Positions 12,489 to 22,903 of a stretch of 64,000 nucleotides of DNA are shown in pieces (position 1 is the stretch's first letter; every line of letters begins with the position of its first letter). Below the pieces are notes generated by a model. That model worked only from the letters and a program-made list of their open reading frames with translations. It was not told the DNA's origin and did not search any database. Source of the stretch: Condylostoma magnum (taxonomy: Eukaryota > Ciliophora > Heterotrichea > Heterotrichida > Condylostomatidae); NCBI GenBank assembly GCA_920105805.1, contig CAKKTI010000012.1:66586-130585 (forward strand), written 5' to 3'. Both the position numbers and the translations under genes were made by a program.

Positions 12489-13334
12489 TCAAATAAATAA
12501 TTAACTAGTCTAACTGTCGTTATCTCCTGAGTGATGGAAATTGAAATATATAGGATTGCTTGCATTGAGTTAGCTACCAGTAGTAGGCGCAGGTGAGCCC
12601 TCATCCCTGTCATTTCTTGCATAATATCCTTAAAGAGACCGATAAATTTACATACTTATTTCGTCAATATCCTATACTTAAGACTCATCTAAATCGTAGT
12701 TATTATTCACATCTCCAATTGACCTAACACCATTGCTTTCATCTAAATCACTAGTAAAATCTGATACTTAATTTCTTAAATTTGTTAGTTCTTCATCGAT
12801 ATCCACAGTTAAGGCTCCATTTTAGTCTTAAATCATTCTGATTTAGTATATTCCATTGTTAGTTCTTATAAATTATTCATCATCAGTATCAGTCATTCCA
12901 AAGAAATTTTGATTATTTGGGCCAAGTTAACTACTGCTTAGTGTTGCAACTGAATTGTTGTCATTTTCTGATTAAATGTCTTCTGATATATAGTCTTAAA
13001 TAGTCTGTAGAATTTCAGTGAATAATTATTACTCAAAATTTTCAATTGATCCCCCTTCAGTACTTTAGTCAAAAATTTCTTCTATAGAGCCTAAAATTTA
13101 TTCGTTTAAGAGAGATTAGTCGACTTATTGCCCAGTTTCGTTGTCTAAAGGTTGATACTCATCGTTTAGTAGAACCACAGGGGTGTAGTACACTGTTTCT
13201 TCCTATGTTTGTTCTTCTTATTGAAGAAATGATTTTAGGTAGTTAGAAATTTTCCCCTGGTTGTTTCTCAAATTTGCACCATTTGATAAACAGGCTAATA
13301 TAGTTATTAGGAAAAGTTATTTAACCAATTTCAT
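12489..13334 (-). CDS. predicted secreted acidic protein, about 281 aa
   Basis: It begins MKLVKQLFLITILACLSNGA, a classic signal peptide with a basic start, hydrophobic core and small residues at the cleavage site. The mature part is very acidic and Gln/Asn/Asp-rich (TDTDDEQFIRTNNGIYQIRM, LDEEL and similar runs) with no Cys pairs or membrane segment. The frame ends at TGA 12489-12491, though TAG and TAA codons in the last ten positions could be the real stop. It may belong to extrusome or vesicle content. That is inferred only from the signal peptide and acidity. Confidence 0.73.
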
Positions 13335-14051
13335 ATTTGTTTTAATCATGATAGTCGTTTTTTTAGCAAGTTTATAATTTATTTGAGAGTGTATTGCTAG
13401 GAGATACTTATATTTAATGTATTATTCAAGCTAATAGGTATATATGAAGTTTTAATTTGGAGGAAAATCAAAATTTTATTAAGTAATCAATGCTAAATTT
13501 CTTTTTAGTTCAGCAGTACTGAATTTAGCTGAATACTTACAATTAGGTGTTACTGTAATAGGAGTAATGTTGTTTATGGTAAGTATTTGTAATAAGCTAC
13601 AGTTAGACTAATGTGTATTCGAAAAGTTGATTATTTTAGTAAATTATTTTGAACGTTTATTCAAATTCGCCATAATTATTTCTACTCATAAGCCCTAATA
13701 TGTATATACAAATTCTTTAACTCTATAGTCCTTTACTAATTTTATGTTTGAATAGTACTTATCATAATAAGAGATAAAAACAATCTAAACTAATTATAAC
13801 TTTCTATAAACACCTTAAATAACACACACTCTTTATATCAAAACACACTATTAGGTAAAATCCATGACAAAAAGTACCTATTTCTCATTATAATAGCAAC
13901 CCTACTTTTATCAATAAGCCAAAAACATTAATTTACACCATAACAACATAAACGTAGCTCATAAAACCTCTAGTTAAAGAACAAAATAAAACAAAAATTT
14001 AAATTAGGTGAATTATTGCCATTTTTCCGACTCTAATAATAATTATCTGAT
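13335..14051. other. divergent intergenic region, no gene seen
   Basis: 717 nt of AT-rich sequence between the divergent starts of the secreted protein (13334) and Atg8 (14052). No frame in it reads as protein. It presumably holds both promoters. It is one of the longer gaps in an otherwise crowded window. Confidence 0.6.
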
Positions 14052-14402
14052 ATGTTTAACTTCAAAGCCAATACACCGTTCGAGTAAAGAAGAATGGAAG
14101 TCTAAAAGATTCTAACCCGCTGGCCTGGACGTATCCCGGTGATCCTTGAAACTGCTAAAAACTCCTCTCTACCAGAATTTCCCAAGTCGAAATTTTTATG
14201 TCCGTCTGATTACACCGTTTAATAGTTCCTAAGCTGCTTGAGGAAAAAAATCCAGCTAAGAAGGGAGCTAGCTTTATTTGTATTTGTAAACGGTACTGAT
14301 ATAATAAGTGGAGACATGCTCGTTAGTAATGTCTATGAGAACAAAAAGGACGAAGATGGCTTCCTGTACATGACTTATAGTGAACAAGAAGTACTAGGAT
14401 AG
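14052..14402 (+). CDS. ATG8: Atg8/GABARAP-type ubiquitin-like autophagy protein
   Basis: 116 residues plus stop. The sequence follows the Atg8 fold throughout. It has the N-terminal helix with FEQRRMEVQKIL, then RIPVILETAKNSSLPEFPKS, the core KFLCPSDYTVQQFLSCLRKK, LALFVFVNG and the end DGFLYMTYSEQEVLG. The last Gly is residue 116, the position of the lipid-conjugated Gly in yeast Atg8. The next codon is TAG (14400-14402). If TAG terminates, the Gly is exposed without Atg4 cleavage. If it is read as Gln, a tail starting QISNIMQ follows. Atg8 is conjugated to phosphatidylethanolamine on autophagosomes. Confidence 0.92.
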
Positions 14403-14466
14403 ATTAGTAATATAATGTAATTTTAAAAGAGTATAGTATTAGGTAGATTTGATCAAAACAATATTA

Positions 14467-16368
14467 TTAGTTAAAATATACTTTGTCTCCTTCTTCAGTT
14501 AAGTCTAAAACCTGGTTTGTGGATTCTTTTGACTTCTTCTTTAGTTAATATATGTTTTTCTATGCTCTTTTAAAACTATTGGAAGAAGAACAGTCGGTGG
14601 GAAACAAATTTTATTCTTTTCTATTTTATCTTTATGTTTACTTATCAGATCCTGTAATATCTACTTTTTTAAAAAAGATTAAGTGACCAGTGTAAAATTA
14701 AGGCTCAAATGTACATTACTTCAAGTCCATATCATCTTTTTCTTATAGTACTTATTCAACTTTTTCTTACTTAAAAAAATTCTTTTGTCTTATGTTTTCC
14801 AGTATATTAGACTTTTAATCATACTCACTTTCTATATTATTTTAAATATTATACTTTGTATTGATATTAGGCCTAAAACTACATTGTTATTATTATTCAT
14901 CAGCTCTGGCTTCTGCCATTCGTTATTTTGCTTCTTTAAGTTTTGTATTATAAGCAAGCTATTAAATATCAGACTTTTTCGCAATTTGCCTTGAAATTTC
15001 ATTTATCTTAGGTTAAAAATCAAATTAATCTCCCTTACTCTTCTTTTATTCATAACCTTTTATGTCGCGAATTGAGTCTTATTACTCTCGTTTTGTTAAA
15101 TTATGTATGTAGCTAGACATTTAGTTAATTTTCGGCCTAAAGCTATACCCTTTTAGTACTTCTTTGCTTATTTTCTAACGTTTTTCCTATTGTTTCTTTA
15201 CACTTTGCATTTAACGCTTATAAAAGCTATTGAAATTTATAGTTTTTGGAATTTAAGACTCCTAAGTGGTATTCATTGAGTTAGAAAGTGACATTTTAGT
15301 AGATGCATCTCCAATTGTACTATTTAGACTTTTATCTTTCCTTTAAATAGCCATGTTTATAGATTTTTTGTTTATCTTAGGAGTAAATGTCAAATTAAAG
15401 TCTTTCATACTCTCTCTAGCTGTTTTTAAGTTTTATTTCTTTTACTATTGAATTTCATTATATCTTAAGTGAATAGGCTTATAATCTCTATTAAACCTTG
15501 CAGACGACTTTGACCGAATCTGAGGCTAAAAGGTGTACTTACTTAACTCTTATTCATCCATCATTCTTTTGTACTATTACCGCTCTTAGTACTTTTCAGC
15601 ATCATAAAACAGCCTGTCTTATACAGAAATGTTAGAAATTCTACTATAAGAGCTATTTAGGGATGTATTGCTTTAATTTATCTTAGGCTAAAATGTGCAT
15701 TCCTCATTAGCCTTATCTTCAAGTTCTCTTTTAAGTTTTTCCCTACGCTGAATTATTTCTGTTTTAGGAGTAGACAATCTCTGTAGTAACTATTTCTTAT
15801 CAAATTTCTAGCAGCTTTTAGGCGTTTTGCTTATAATAGGCTTGAATGTGCACTGCTGTTGAAATTGCAGCTCTTTTTCTTTTAATAGTTATTCCTTTGA
15901 TTTCCGAGTAGAAAGTTAAGATTTAGTACTTCTTTATGATTTTGATCGTTAAGTTTGGTTTTGCTATTTAGTGTTTTTGATGAACTTTTCATAAATATCA
16001 TTCAGTTTTAGGTAGGTATTAGGATTTGTGTATTTCGGTAGATTTTCTTAGTCGTTATGTGCATAGTTACTGTTTGATTATTTTTCTAACAGTTTGCTTT
16101 GTTATGGATAAAATATTGATTATTCTAGAGTTTTATTTTCCTTATAATGCTGTTTTTGTGCACTCAACTAATTGTTCGTAGTATGTTTCTGTAAAATGAT
16201 TTACTTAAAGTTTGTATCTTAAGGATTATCTTATTCAATACTCTAAAAGAACCTTTTATCTTTGGTTTAAATGCCTTATTTACTTATGCTATTTGTGATA
16301 TCTTCAAAGTTGAAAAAGTTGATAGGAGTATTCTTTGTTTCTTTTCGTTATTAACTTGGAAAATCCAT
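14467..16368 (-). CDS. CTF/PK-motif repeat protein, 633 aa
   Basis: A long, basic, Gln/Lys-rich protein starting MDFPSQQRKETKNTPINFFN. A short motif recurs every 80-100 residues: QQCTFKPIIS, NEECTFQPKIN, SKYTFQPQIR, NLTFTPKIN, GYSFRPKIN, NLIFNPR and QCTFEPQF. Each is followed by a helical Lys/Arg/Gln-rich spacer, often with LYxxA/YxR. The same pattern appears in the partial gene at 63410-64000. Such proteins are common in ciliates, and a structural role at microtubules or basal bodies is plausible but not proven. It ends at TAA 14467-14469, convergent with Atg8 about 64 nt away. Confidence 0.85.
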
Positions 16369-16784
16369 GTTTTTATGTTGAAATAGTTATTATTAATTTA
16401 AACCTTTTGGCAAACAGCTTTTAACTATTAGAGTAAATAGATATTCTTGTTGTGTAAGATATTTTGCTCTTTAAAGGTATCATATGTCTTCCTATAGTAA
16501 AATATATGAAAGTGCATACAAGTTTATCGTGCCTTATATTTAATGTATTTAGATATATTACAATTAATAGAATATATTGATATTATTTTCCCGTTTCATA
16601 AAGGAGTATTTTACCTATTCGTATAAAGCAATTTAACACTTCTATGCAGTTTATAACCTTTATATAAAGTTTACATGGAGCAAATTAAGAGGGTGCCACT
16701 AAAGATTCTATTAAACAAAAGATAAAGCTACAATTTGATTAATTATTACAACCAACAATTAACTTACACTATTTAACAATCAGA
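16369..16784. other. AT-rich intergenic region, no gene seen
   Basis: 416 nt upstream of the CTF-motif gene (start 16368) and of a possible small gene on the other strand (start 16785). No protein-like frame. Presumably leader and promoter sequence. Confidence 0.5.
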
Positions 16785-17012
16785 ATGAATTAAACTCAGA
16801 ATAAATTTTTTAGTATGGAAGACTATTTCGACTCTATGATTTGAATTTAAACCCTTTGAAAAGCTTATTTTAGATTTAAATGCTGTACTTTTTCTAGAAA
16901 ATAGAAAGCAAATGATGCAACCCTATTAATTTGTTCTAATACAAAAACATTCACTCTTTCCTTAACCATATCCAATAACTGGAAAATAATAACAAATATC
17001 TTTATCTCATGA
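16785..17012 (+). CDS. possible small protein with IQ-like segment
   Basis: From ATG 16785 the frame reads MNQTQNKFFSMEDYFDSMIW followed by IQTLWKAYFRFKCCTFSRK. This is more protein-like than the surrounding AT-rich DNA and resembles an IQ (calmodulin-binding) helix. It ends at TGA 17010-17012 (75 aa) or at TAG 16902-16904 (39 aa). The gene opposite ends 81 nt further on. Small size and no homologue I recognise keep confidence low. Confidence 0.33.
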
Positions 17013-17093
17013 TTAAAATTTGATATCAATATCTTATATTTTCAACTAAGTAAAAAACAACAAACTTTATTAAAATAATGTAAATAGGCTATT

Positions 17094-17894
17094 TTAGTTC
17101 TCAATAAAGATTTCATCCAACTTCGGCTCTTTATTAATTTAATTTTTGGTATTTTAAGTTTTCCTCGCTTTAATAACAAATTTCTCCATCACAAAGGGTC
17201 TAATCTGCAAATTACTCTAAGAGACAACAACTAGATAAAAGCACCCATGTCTAAAATGTGATGTTACCTCTTTAATAACAATCTTTTAAAACACAATTTC
17301 TCCTGAAGATTAAACCTCGAGAGTTCCTCTCATGATCTTATCCCCAGAGGTATTAGTTTCCAACAGCTATGGAGGGTTCTCCGTTGTAAAAAGTAGTACT
17401 TTAAACAGAATCCTTTGATTGAACTTTACAGGATTACCTTAAAAATTTACAACTTAAAACTCTAGGGAGAATGCTCGTTCTTTATAAGCAGGGTTGGGCA
17501 GGGGCGATTTAGGTTAAATTTAATACGAGAAATGCTAATCAGGCCCAGATAGCATCTACAGTAAGTTTTACGTATTGGATTTTTCCTACTCTACGCGAGT
17601 TAAGGGTATATTATTGGTATCTTCTACCTTCTAACTGATTTAGTTTAGTCTCTAGGCTATTGCTTAGGTCTACTCAGCGATTATCTTTATCATCATGGAT
17701 TGTTGGCGCATAAGAGAGATAAGATGAGTGGACAGCAAATTGGAACTTGTGGGAAGTTTTGCATGGTCAATGCAAGAAGTCTCTGGTAGATTTACTTTTG
17801 GAAGCTACTACTCCTACAAGCTGTACTGAGAGGAACACATACAGGTTATCAGATTGCAATCTTAGTTATTTAGGCACATTTAATTTTTATCCAT
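17094..17894 (-). CDS. conserved-looking protein of unknown function, coiled coil plus beta domain, 266 aa
   Basis: It starts MDKNQMCLNNQDCNLITCMC, a Cys-rich N-terminus. Residues 60-105 are a helix (LMRQQSMMIKIIAEQTQAIA, then RLNQISQKVEDT). Residues 135-255 look like a compact beta domain: AYKERAFSLEFQVVNFQGNP, NTSGDKIMRGTLEVQSSGEI, VFQKIVIKEVTSHFRHGCFY and IRPFVMEKFVIKARK. The domain looks like an immunoglobulin-like or CBP60-type DNA- or protein-binding fold, but I cannot name it. The + strand is also open here, but its translations are much less protein-like. TAA 17094-17096 ends it. Confidence 0.8.
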
Positions 17895-18164
17895 TGATTA
17901 GGAAAGTTGTTAAAAAAGTGAATTATGACGGCGACTTTATGGTAATTATACTAAACTATAACAGTAATTTGCATGTGAAAATTTAGACAGTAAAAGGTTT
18001 AAAAATGGCTAAGGTTACTATAAATCTAATACTCTTGTAAATTTTAACTTTTATAAGTTTTTGGTTGTTTTAGTACCAATTATTGAATACTTTGGTAAAA
18101 CTGAAATCAATTACAGAATATTAGTTAACTTTTATACAATTTTAAAAATACTCATAATTGTAAA

Positions 18165-19700
18165 ATGAGAGAAAGAGGAGCTGGTAAGGACAGTCCAACT
18201 GCTATGCGTTAATCAACCTACTATCGTCAAACGATTGAAAACATAAAGAACGAGACCAAAAAGCTCAAGGAATAGATGGGAGCTGATTAATTTCAAGCTA
18301 CAGCAGGCAGTGAATCGTAAATTGCAAGGCTATAAGACCAAGGAGATGCCTATATGCGTAAAATAGAATAAGAAAAGAAGAAAGTAGCCGAGTTAGACCG
18401 CCAAATTGCAGAAATGCAGGAGAAAATAAAGAAATAACGCGAGGATATGGGAGGAATTCAAGGAGCTAAGGAAACTAATGAAAGCATTAACCGTAAAATA
18501 AGAGGACTAGAGAACAAACTGGACAAGGCCTTATAGAAATACAATGAATCAGTTGCCCAGAACAAATAACTAAGAGACCAAATCGATACCTTACGTAGAG
18601 AAAAGGTTGTATATAATAACATTTATAACAAACTTAAAGAGGAATTAGACTAGAAGAGGGAAGAAATGAGGTAAATAGTGGAAAGGGGGTAATAGGCTAT
18701 AAAGGAAAGAGACGATGCTAAAAACAGAATGCTTGAATTAAGACAGGAGGCTGAGAAGGAGTAAGAAGAGTTCTAAAAGGAGTGATAGGAGTTGAATAGT
18801 ATTATTGAAAAGGACAAAAAGGTAAAAGATCTGCTGTAATCTAGAGATGATGCTCAGTAGAAGAACCAGGGGGATGATACTTCAGATAATGTTGAAATCG
18901 ACTAGGAAAAGGATCTGTACTAAAAGATCTCTAATAATTCCTGGGGGGTCATTAGAGACAAGGCCAGTATAAGAGTATCAGTTAAGAAAGTTGAGCAATA
19001 TGACGAAGCATTCAAAAAGATCCAGGAAGCTACTGGAATTTCAGACATTGATGAACTCGTAAAGACCTTTGTAGATGCTGAGAAGCATAATTACAGTCTT
19101 TATAACTACGTGAATGAACTTACTAATGATATTGAAAGACTAGAGAAGTAAATAGCGGAAATTAAACAGGAGATTGAAAGATATAAAGGATAAGGACTGC
19201 AAACTGACCATCTTAGACGTAAAAAGATGGAAGAGTTAGAAGGCAGAATACATAACACTGAGTTAAGAGCTGAGGATTATGAGAGAAAGTATGATAGAAC
19301 TATGAAAACTATAAATGCTTTAAAGGTTGGAATATAGTCAATTTTCGAGAAAATTGGATGTAATAATGAAGAAACCTAGTAAATGTTTCATTCTCAAGGT
19401 GTAAATGAATCAAATATGATGCAGTATTTAGGAGTAATAGAATAAAGAACTAATGAAATACTATAAATGTATGCGGCATGTTAGCCTGGGTAAGGAAATG
19501 ATAATAATTTATAGGCTAATAGTAATTAATAAAGGAAGTCTAAGTAATTGGTGAAAATTGAAATAGATGCACCGCAGTTTAATGTTAATGAGAAAGAAGT
19601 ACATGAAGAAGAGGATGTTAATCTACCGTTAAGTAAGAATGAAATGAGGGATAGAGCTATGAAGAAAATATTAGCGTCAAGGAAAAAGTAGAATAATTAG
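18165..19700 (+). CDS. ODAD1: outer dynein arm docking complex coiled-coil protein (ODAD1/CCDC114-CCDC63/DCC2 family)
   Basis: About 511 aa and almost entirely coiled coil. The conserved family block is at about residues 290-330, ATGISDIDELVKTFVDAEKH, continuing into SLYNYVNELTNDIERLE. This is the hallmark of the CCDC63/CCDC114 docking subunits that anchor outer dynein arms to doublet microtubules. The N-terminal TYYRQTIENIKNETKKLKEQ also fits. The start is ATG 18165 (MRERGAGKDSPTAM). The ending ALASRKK is followed by TAG at 19689-19691 and again at 19698-19700, so the exact stop is uncertain by three codons. The tail is acidic then basic, as in homologues. Confidence 0.9.
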
Positions 19701-19916
19701 GTAAAGATTAATTATATTATGTTTAGGTATGCTGTATTACTTTATTGCTGTAATTTTAGATAATTAAGCATTAGAAGGTAATAAATTCATTGAAATTATA
19801 GTATTTATATATTAGGCAGTTTATATATGTTTTTAGATATTCCAACTAATTGCTATAAAGTAGCTGTATTAGCAACAAAATAATATACGTTGTAATTAAA
19901 AGGCTAATAACTAAGA

Positions 19917-21513
19917 TTAATTTGCTAATATTTCTATTGCTTGATCAATTTCTCCATCTGCTTTTTAAAGTGCGTTTAAAATTTGTTCATCATTGCTAAA
20001 ACCCATGAGTTTTAATTAATCCAATTCAATTCAATATTTTGTATACAACTAAGAAAATTAATTCTATGGGATTTCCTCTTATTAATTTTCTTAGTTACCA
20101 TCAACATAAGGAACTTCATCAACTTTGCCTTAATCCTACTAATTTAAATCAGATAATTATGCTTAGTTTATATTACCCAGATCGTTTAACTCTTTTAAGC
20201 TTTGTTTATCTTGNNNNNNNNNNNNNNNNNNNNNNNNNNNNNNNNNNNNNNNNNNNNNNNNNNNNNNNNNNNNNNNNNNNNNNNNNNNNNNNNNNNNNNN
20301 NNNNNNNNNNNNNTTCATTATCTGATTAGTTAGCATTAACCTTACTTTCTTCTTTTGACTAATCTATATTCAACTCTTTAAAGCTTTGTTTATCTTGTTC
20401 ATTATCTGATTAGTTAGCATTAACCTTACTTTCTTCTTTTGACTAATCTATATTCAACTCTTTAAAGCTTTGTTTATCTTGTTCATTATCTGATTAATTA
20501 GCATTAACCTTACTTTCTTCTTTTGACTAATCTATATTCAACTCTTTAAAGCTTTATTTATCTTATTCATTAGATTCACTTTGAGAAATAACTTCATTTT
20601 AGTTGCTCATTTTACTTTCCTTTATTCCTTATAAGTTTTATTAACTAGACCAACTATTCTATCATAATAAATCTAAAACCTAATCTTGGGACATTTTATC
20701 AATTTAATCAACATTACTAATAATCCCTGCATTAACTTAAGGAGAAATTAGTTGTATCTTTCTATGCTCCAGTACATTGTTTTATATACTAGATCGATTA
20801 ACTTATTTGTAGTATAAATTTGCGTTGTTGTATTATGGTTAAAACTCTTATATTTAATCAAAAGTAACATACTACAATGACTAATCGACTTTATCATTTT
20901 CTACAACTTCATCTTCCTTATATTAGTTATCAGCAAATAAATTTTGCTCAATTTCAAAGCCTAAAAGGGATTCAAACTATACATTTCTACTAAAGAGTGA
21001 TTATTAATTTACTTGAATTGGCGGATTTGATTAGTTTTACTATAATTAATGCTCTATTTTATTTTGCATACTAGGTTTTGATAAGTTCAATTAATCCTCA
21101 CTCTATTGACCTTGTCAAATTCTTTAATCTACTTAGAGAGGCTAATTTATTTCAGACTTTTAATCAAGAGGTACATCTAAGTTGAACAAGTCTTTTAATT
21201 ATTAAGCTACTTTGTTATCATAAATAACATTTATCGTAGCTCTTTATTACTCCTAGTGATACTGATTAATATTTTCTTATTCATAGAACAGATTTAGATA
21301 CGATTAATCAGATATTCCAAGTTATCCAAGGATTTCATGGTTTTATAATAGTTTGTTTTAAAATATCAATTTTTAATGATGTGCAGGTAAATTGATATTA
21401 TAATCTATTTCATGCTTTAACTGTAGTACACTTCACATACTACTACAGACAACTGGAAAATAATATTGGGATCTATTTCTTCAGATCATTACTGTTATCT
21501 CTAAACTATTCAT
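19917..21513 (-). CDS. ubiquitin-like (UBL) / tandem repeat / UBA protein, ubiquilin-like layout
   Basis: The N-terminus (MNSLEITVMIWRN, LPAHHQKLIFQNKLLQNHEI, GISDQSYLNLFY) is a UBL domain whose LIF-Q-K core matches ubiquitin. A Gln/Asn-rich linker follows. A TGA at 20662-20664 lies in frame, and the frame stays open through a 17-codon bridge (LLWQNSWSSQQNLQGIKESK) to the repeat part, so I read this TGA as Trp and make one gene. Next come 28-residue acidic repeats (QDKQSFKELNIDQSKEESKV and so on), an N gap, and a C-terminal UBA (LMGFSNDEQILNALQKADGE, ending ILAN) before TAA 19917-19919. UBL-UBA proteins carry ubiquitinated clients to the proteasome. A two-gene reading is possible, with the second starting MSNQNEVISQSESNE at 20610. 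Confidence 0.78.
20214..20313. other. assembly gap (100 N) inside tandem repeats
   Basis: Exactly 100 N between repeat copies of the UBL-UBA gene. The length is a placeholder. The flanks join in frame only if the missing length is a multiple of three, and a multiple of 84 bp would be expected from the repeat. The number of repeat copies is therefore unknown. Confidence 0.95.
20314..20565 (-). repeat. 84-bp tandem repeat, three copies beside a gap
   Basis: Copies start at 20314, 20398 and 20482. The first two are identical over the full 84 bp and the third differs at a few bases. Each codes on the minus strand for a 28-residue acidic unit beginning QDKQSFKELN. A degenerate unit end lies left of the gap at about 20190-20213. 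High identity implies recent expansion. Confidence 0.95.
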
Positions 21514-21637
21514 TTTAATATTTTTATAGTTTAATTAAGATTTGGTATGTAAGATAACTGTAAAAGCAAGTGTAAGTGTTTAAAAGATTATAAAGCAACT
21601 ACAGTTCTATATAACTTACTATAAAGATAGTAATAAA

Positions 21638-22861
21638 ATGTCAATCTATGTAATACTTTAGCTAAATTTAGCATTATCCGGGGAAACTAATAGTACAAAT
21701 TAACAAAGAGGCTTACAAGAATCCTATAGCTATGATGAAAGACCTTTAAATTATATTTGATGTTTTTTTATTATAGCAATTTTAGTAACAGCTATAAAGT
21801 ATGATCTAAGCTCCTTGCCCTGAAGCTTAATATACTAGTTTTAAACTTTATCATACTTAAGTCTGCTTAAATTAAACATAGGGAATAACTTAGTATATTT
21901 TCTATCCAGTTTAAATCCTCTATAATTAATGCCTAATCCTCTCAACTTCGTATGAAGCTCATCAAGTTTTGAGAATATAGAGTCAGACTATAATATGCTA
22001 GATATATACACTACTAATTTTGTAGTAAATATAGGAAAACTGATTATTCTATTATTTTTACTTATTTTTGCTTGATTTGTATGAAATAAGATTGCTAGAA
22101 GTTATAAGCTGGAGAGTTATATATTTCCTAAAGAACTGTTGATTATACGTTATTACTTCTTTATCCAATCGGATCTATCACTGGCTATCATGCTCTAATT
22201 AACAGATGTAAATTATACAAAGGTGAACAGTGAAGCAGAGAACACTACTATATATTATATAGCATTATTATTTTTTGTAATATACAAATAGAACGTTTAA
22301 CTAATGGTAGCTATTTCAGTACTAAAGTTTACCTTTTAAATCAGAGAAACTCTAAACATAAGATTGATAAATGGTATTCCTGGATTATAACCCTTATTTA
22401 AAGAAATAAATCTATCAAGTAGCAGATTTTCCTCGCTTTATTATCCTTTACTGCAGGCTAAACGATTCTTTTGAGTTACTATTCTAATATCTTTAAACTC
22501 ATATACATTCTACGTATTATTAATCCTAGGAACTACTTCCATACTGGTAAATTCTAATCAGTGGTTGCGTTTTATAAACTAGACTAAACCTTTTAAAAGA
22601 TCTAATAGATAAAGAATTAATTGAATAGGAGAGTTAATCATTCTATTCGTTATAATAGTATTACTACCTTCCTTCTGGTAAATTCCTTAATAGCTATAGT
22701 AATTAATTACTATAATAGTAATCATTTTAATTCTTATTCTATTTTTAGTATATGTCTTTGGATTCATCTAAGAAATTAAAAGATCATAACAGCATATTTA
22801 ACGACATTAGTAAGTTAGACAACAAAGCCAAACTAACCTATAACAAAACGATAATTAATGA
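21638..22861 (+). CDS. multipass membrane protein, about 407 aa
   Basis: MSIYVILQLNLALSGE is a probable signal peptide. It is followed by about seven hydrophobic segments, for example CFFIIAILVTAI, NFVVNIGKLIILLFLLIFAW and LIILFVIIVLLPSFW. A basic, Gln-rich cytoplasmic tail ends at TGA 22859-22861. The block SYLSLLKLNIGNNLVYFLSS resembles the membrane part of the large ciliate surface proteins that carry Cys-rich repeats, but here the extracellular domain is absent. Several Trp come from TGA. Function unknown. It is divergent from the UBL-UBA gene, with 124 nt between starts. Confidence 0.73.
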
Positions 22862-22903
22862 CCTAACATAATTTAATAACTGACCTTTAAGCAAAATTAA
22901 TAA

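Noticed and set aside
17450-18160. Open plus-strand frames over the 266-aa gene
   Set aside because: With only TGA interrupting, all frames stay open. The minus frame has the coherent helical and beta composition.
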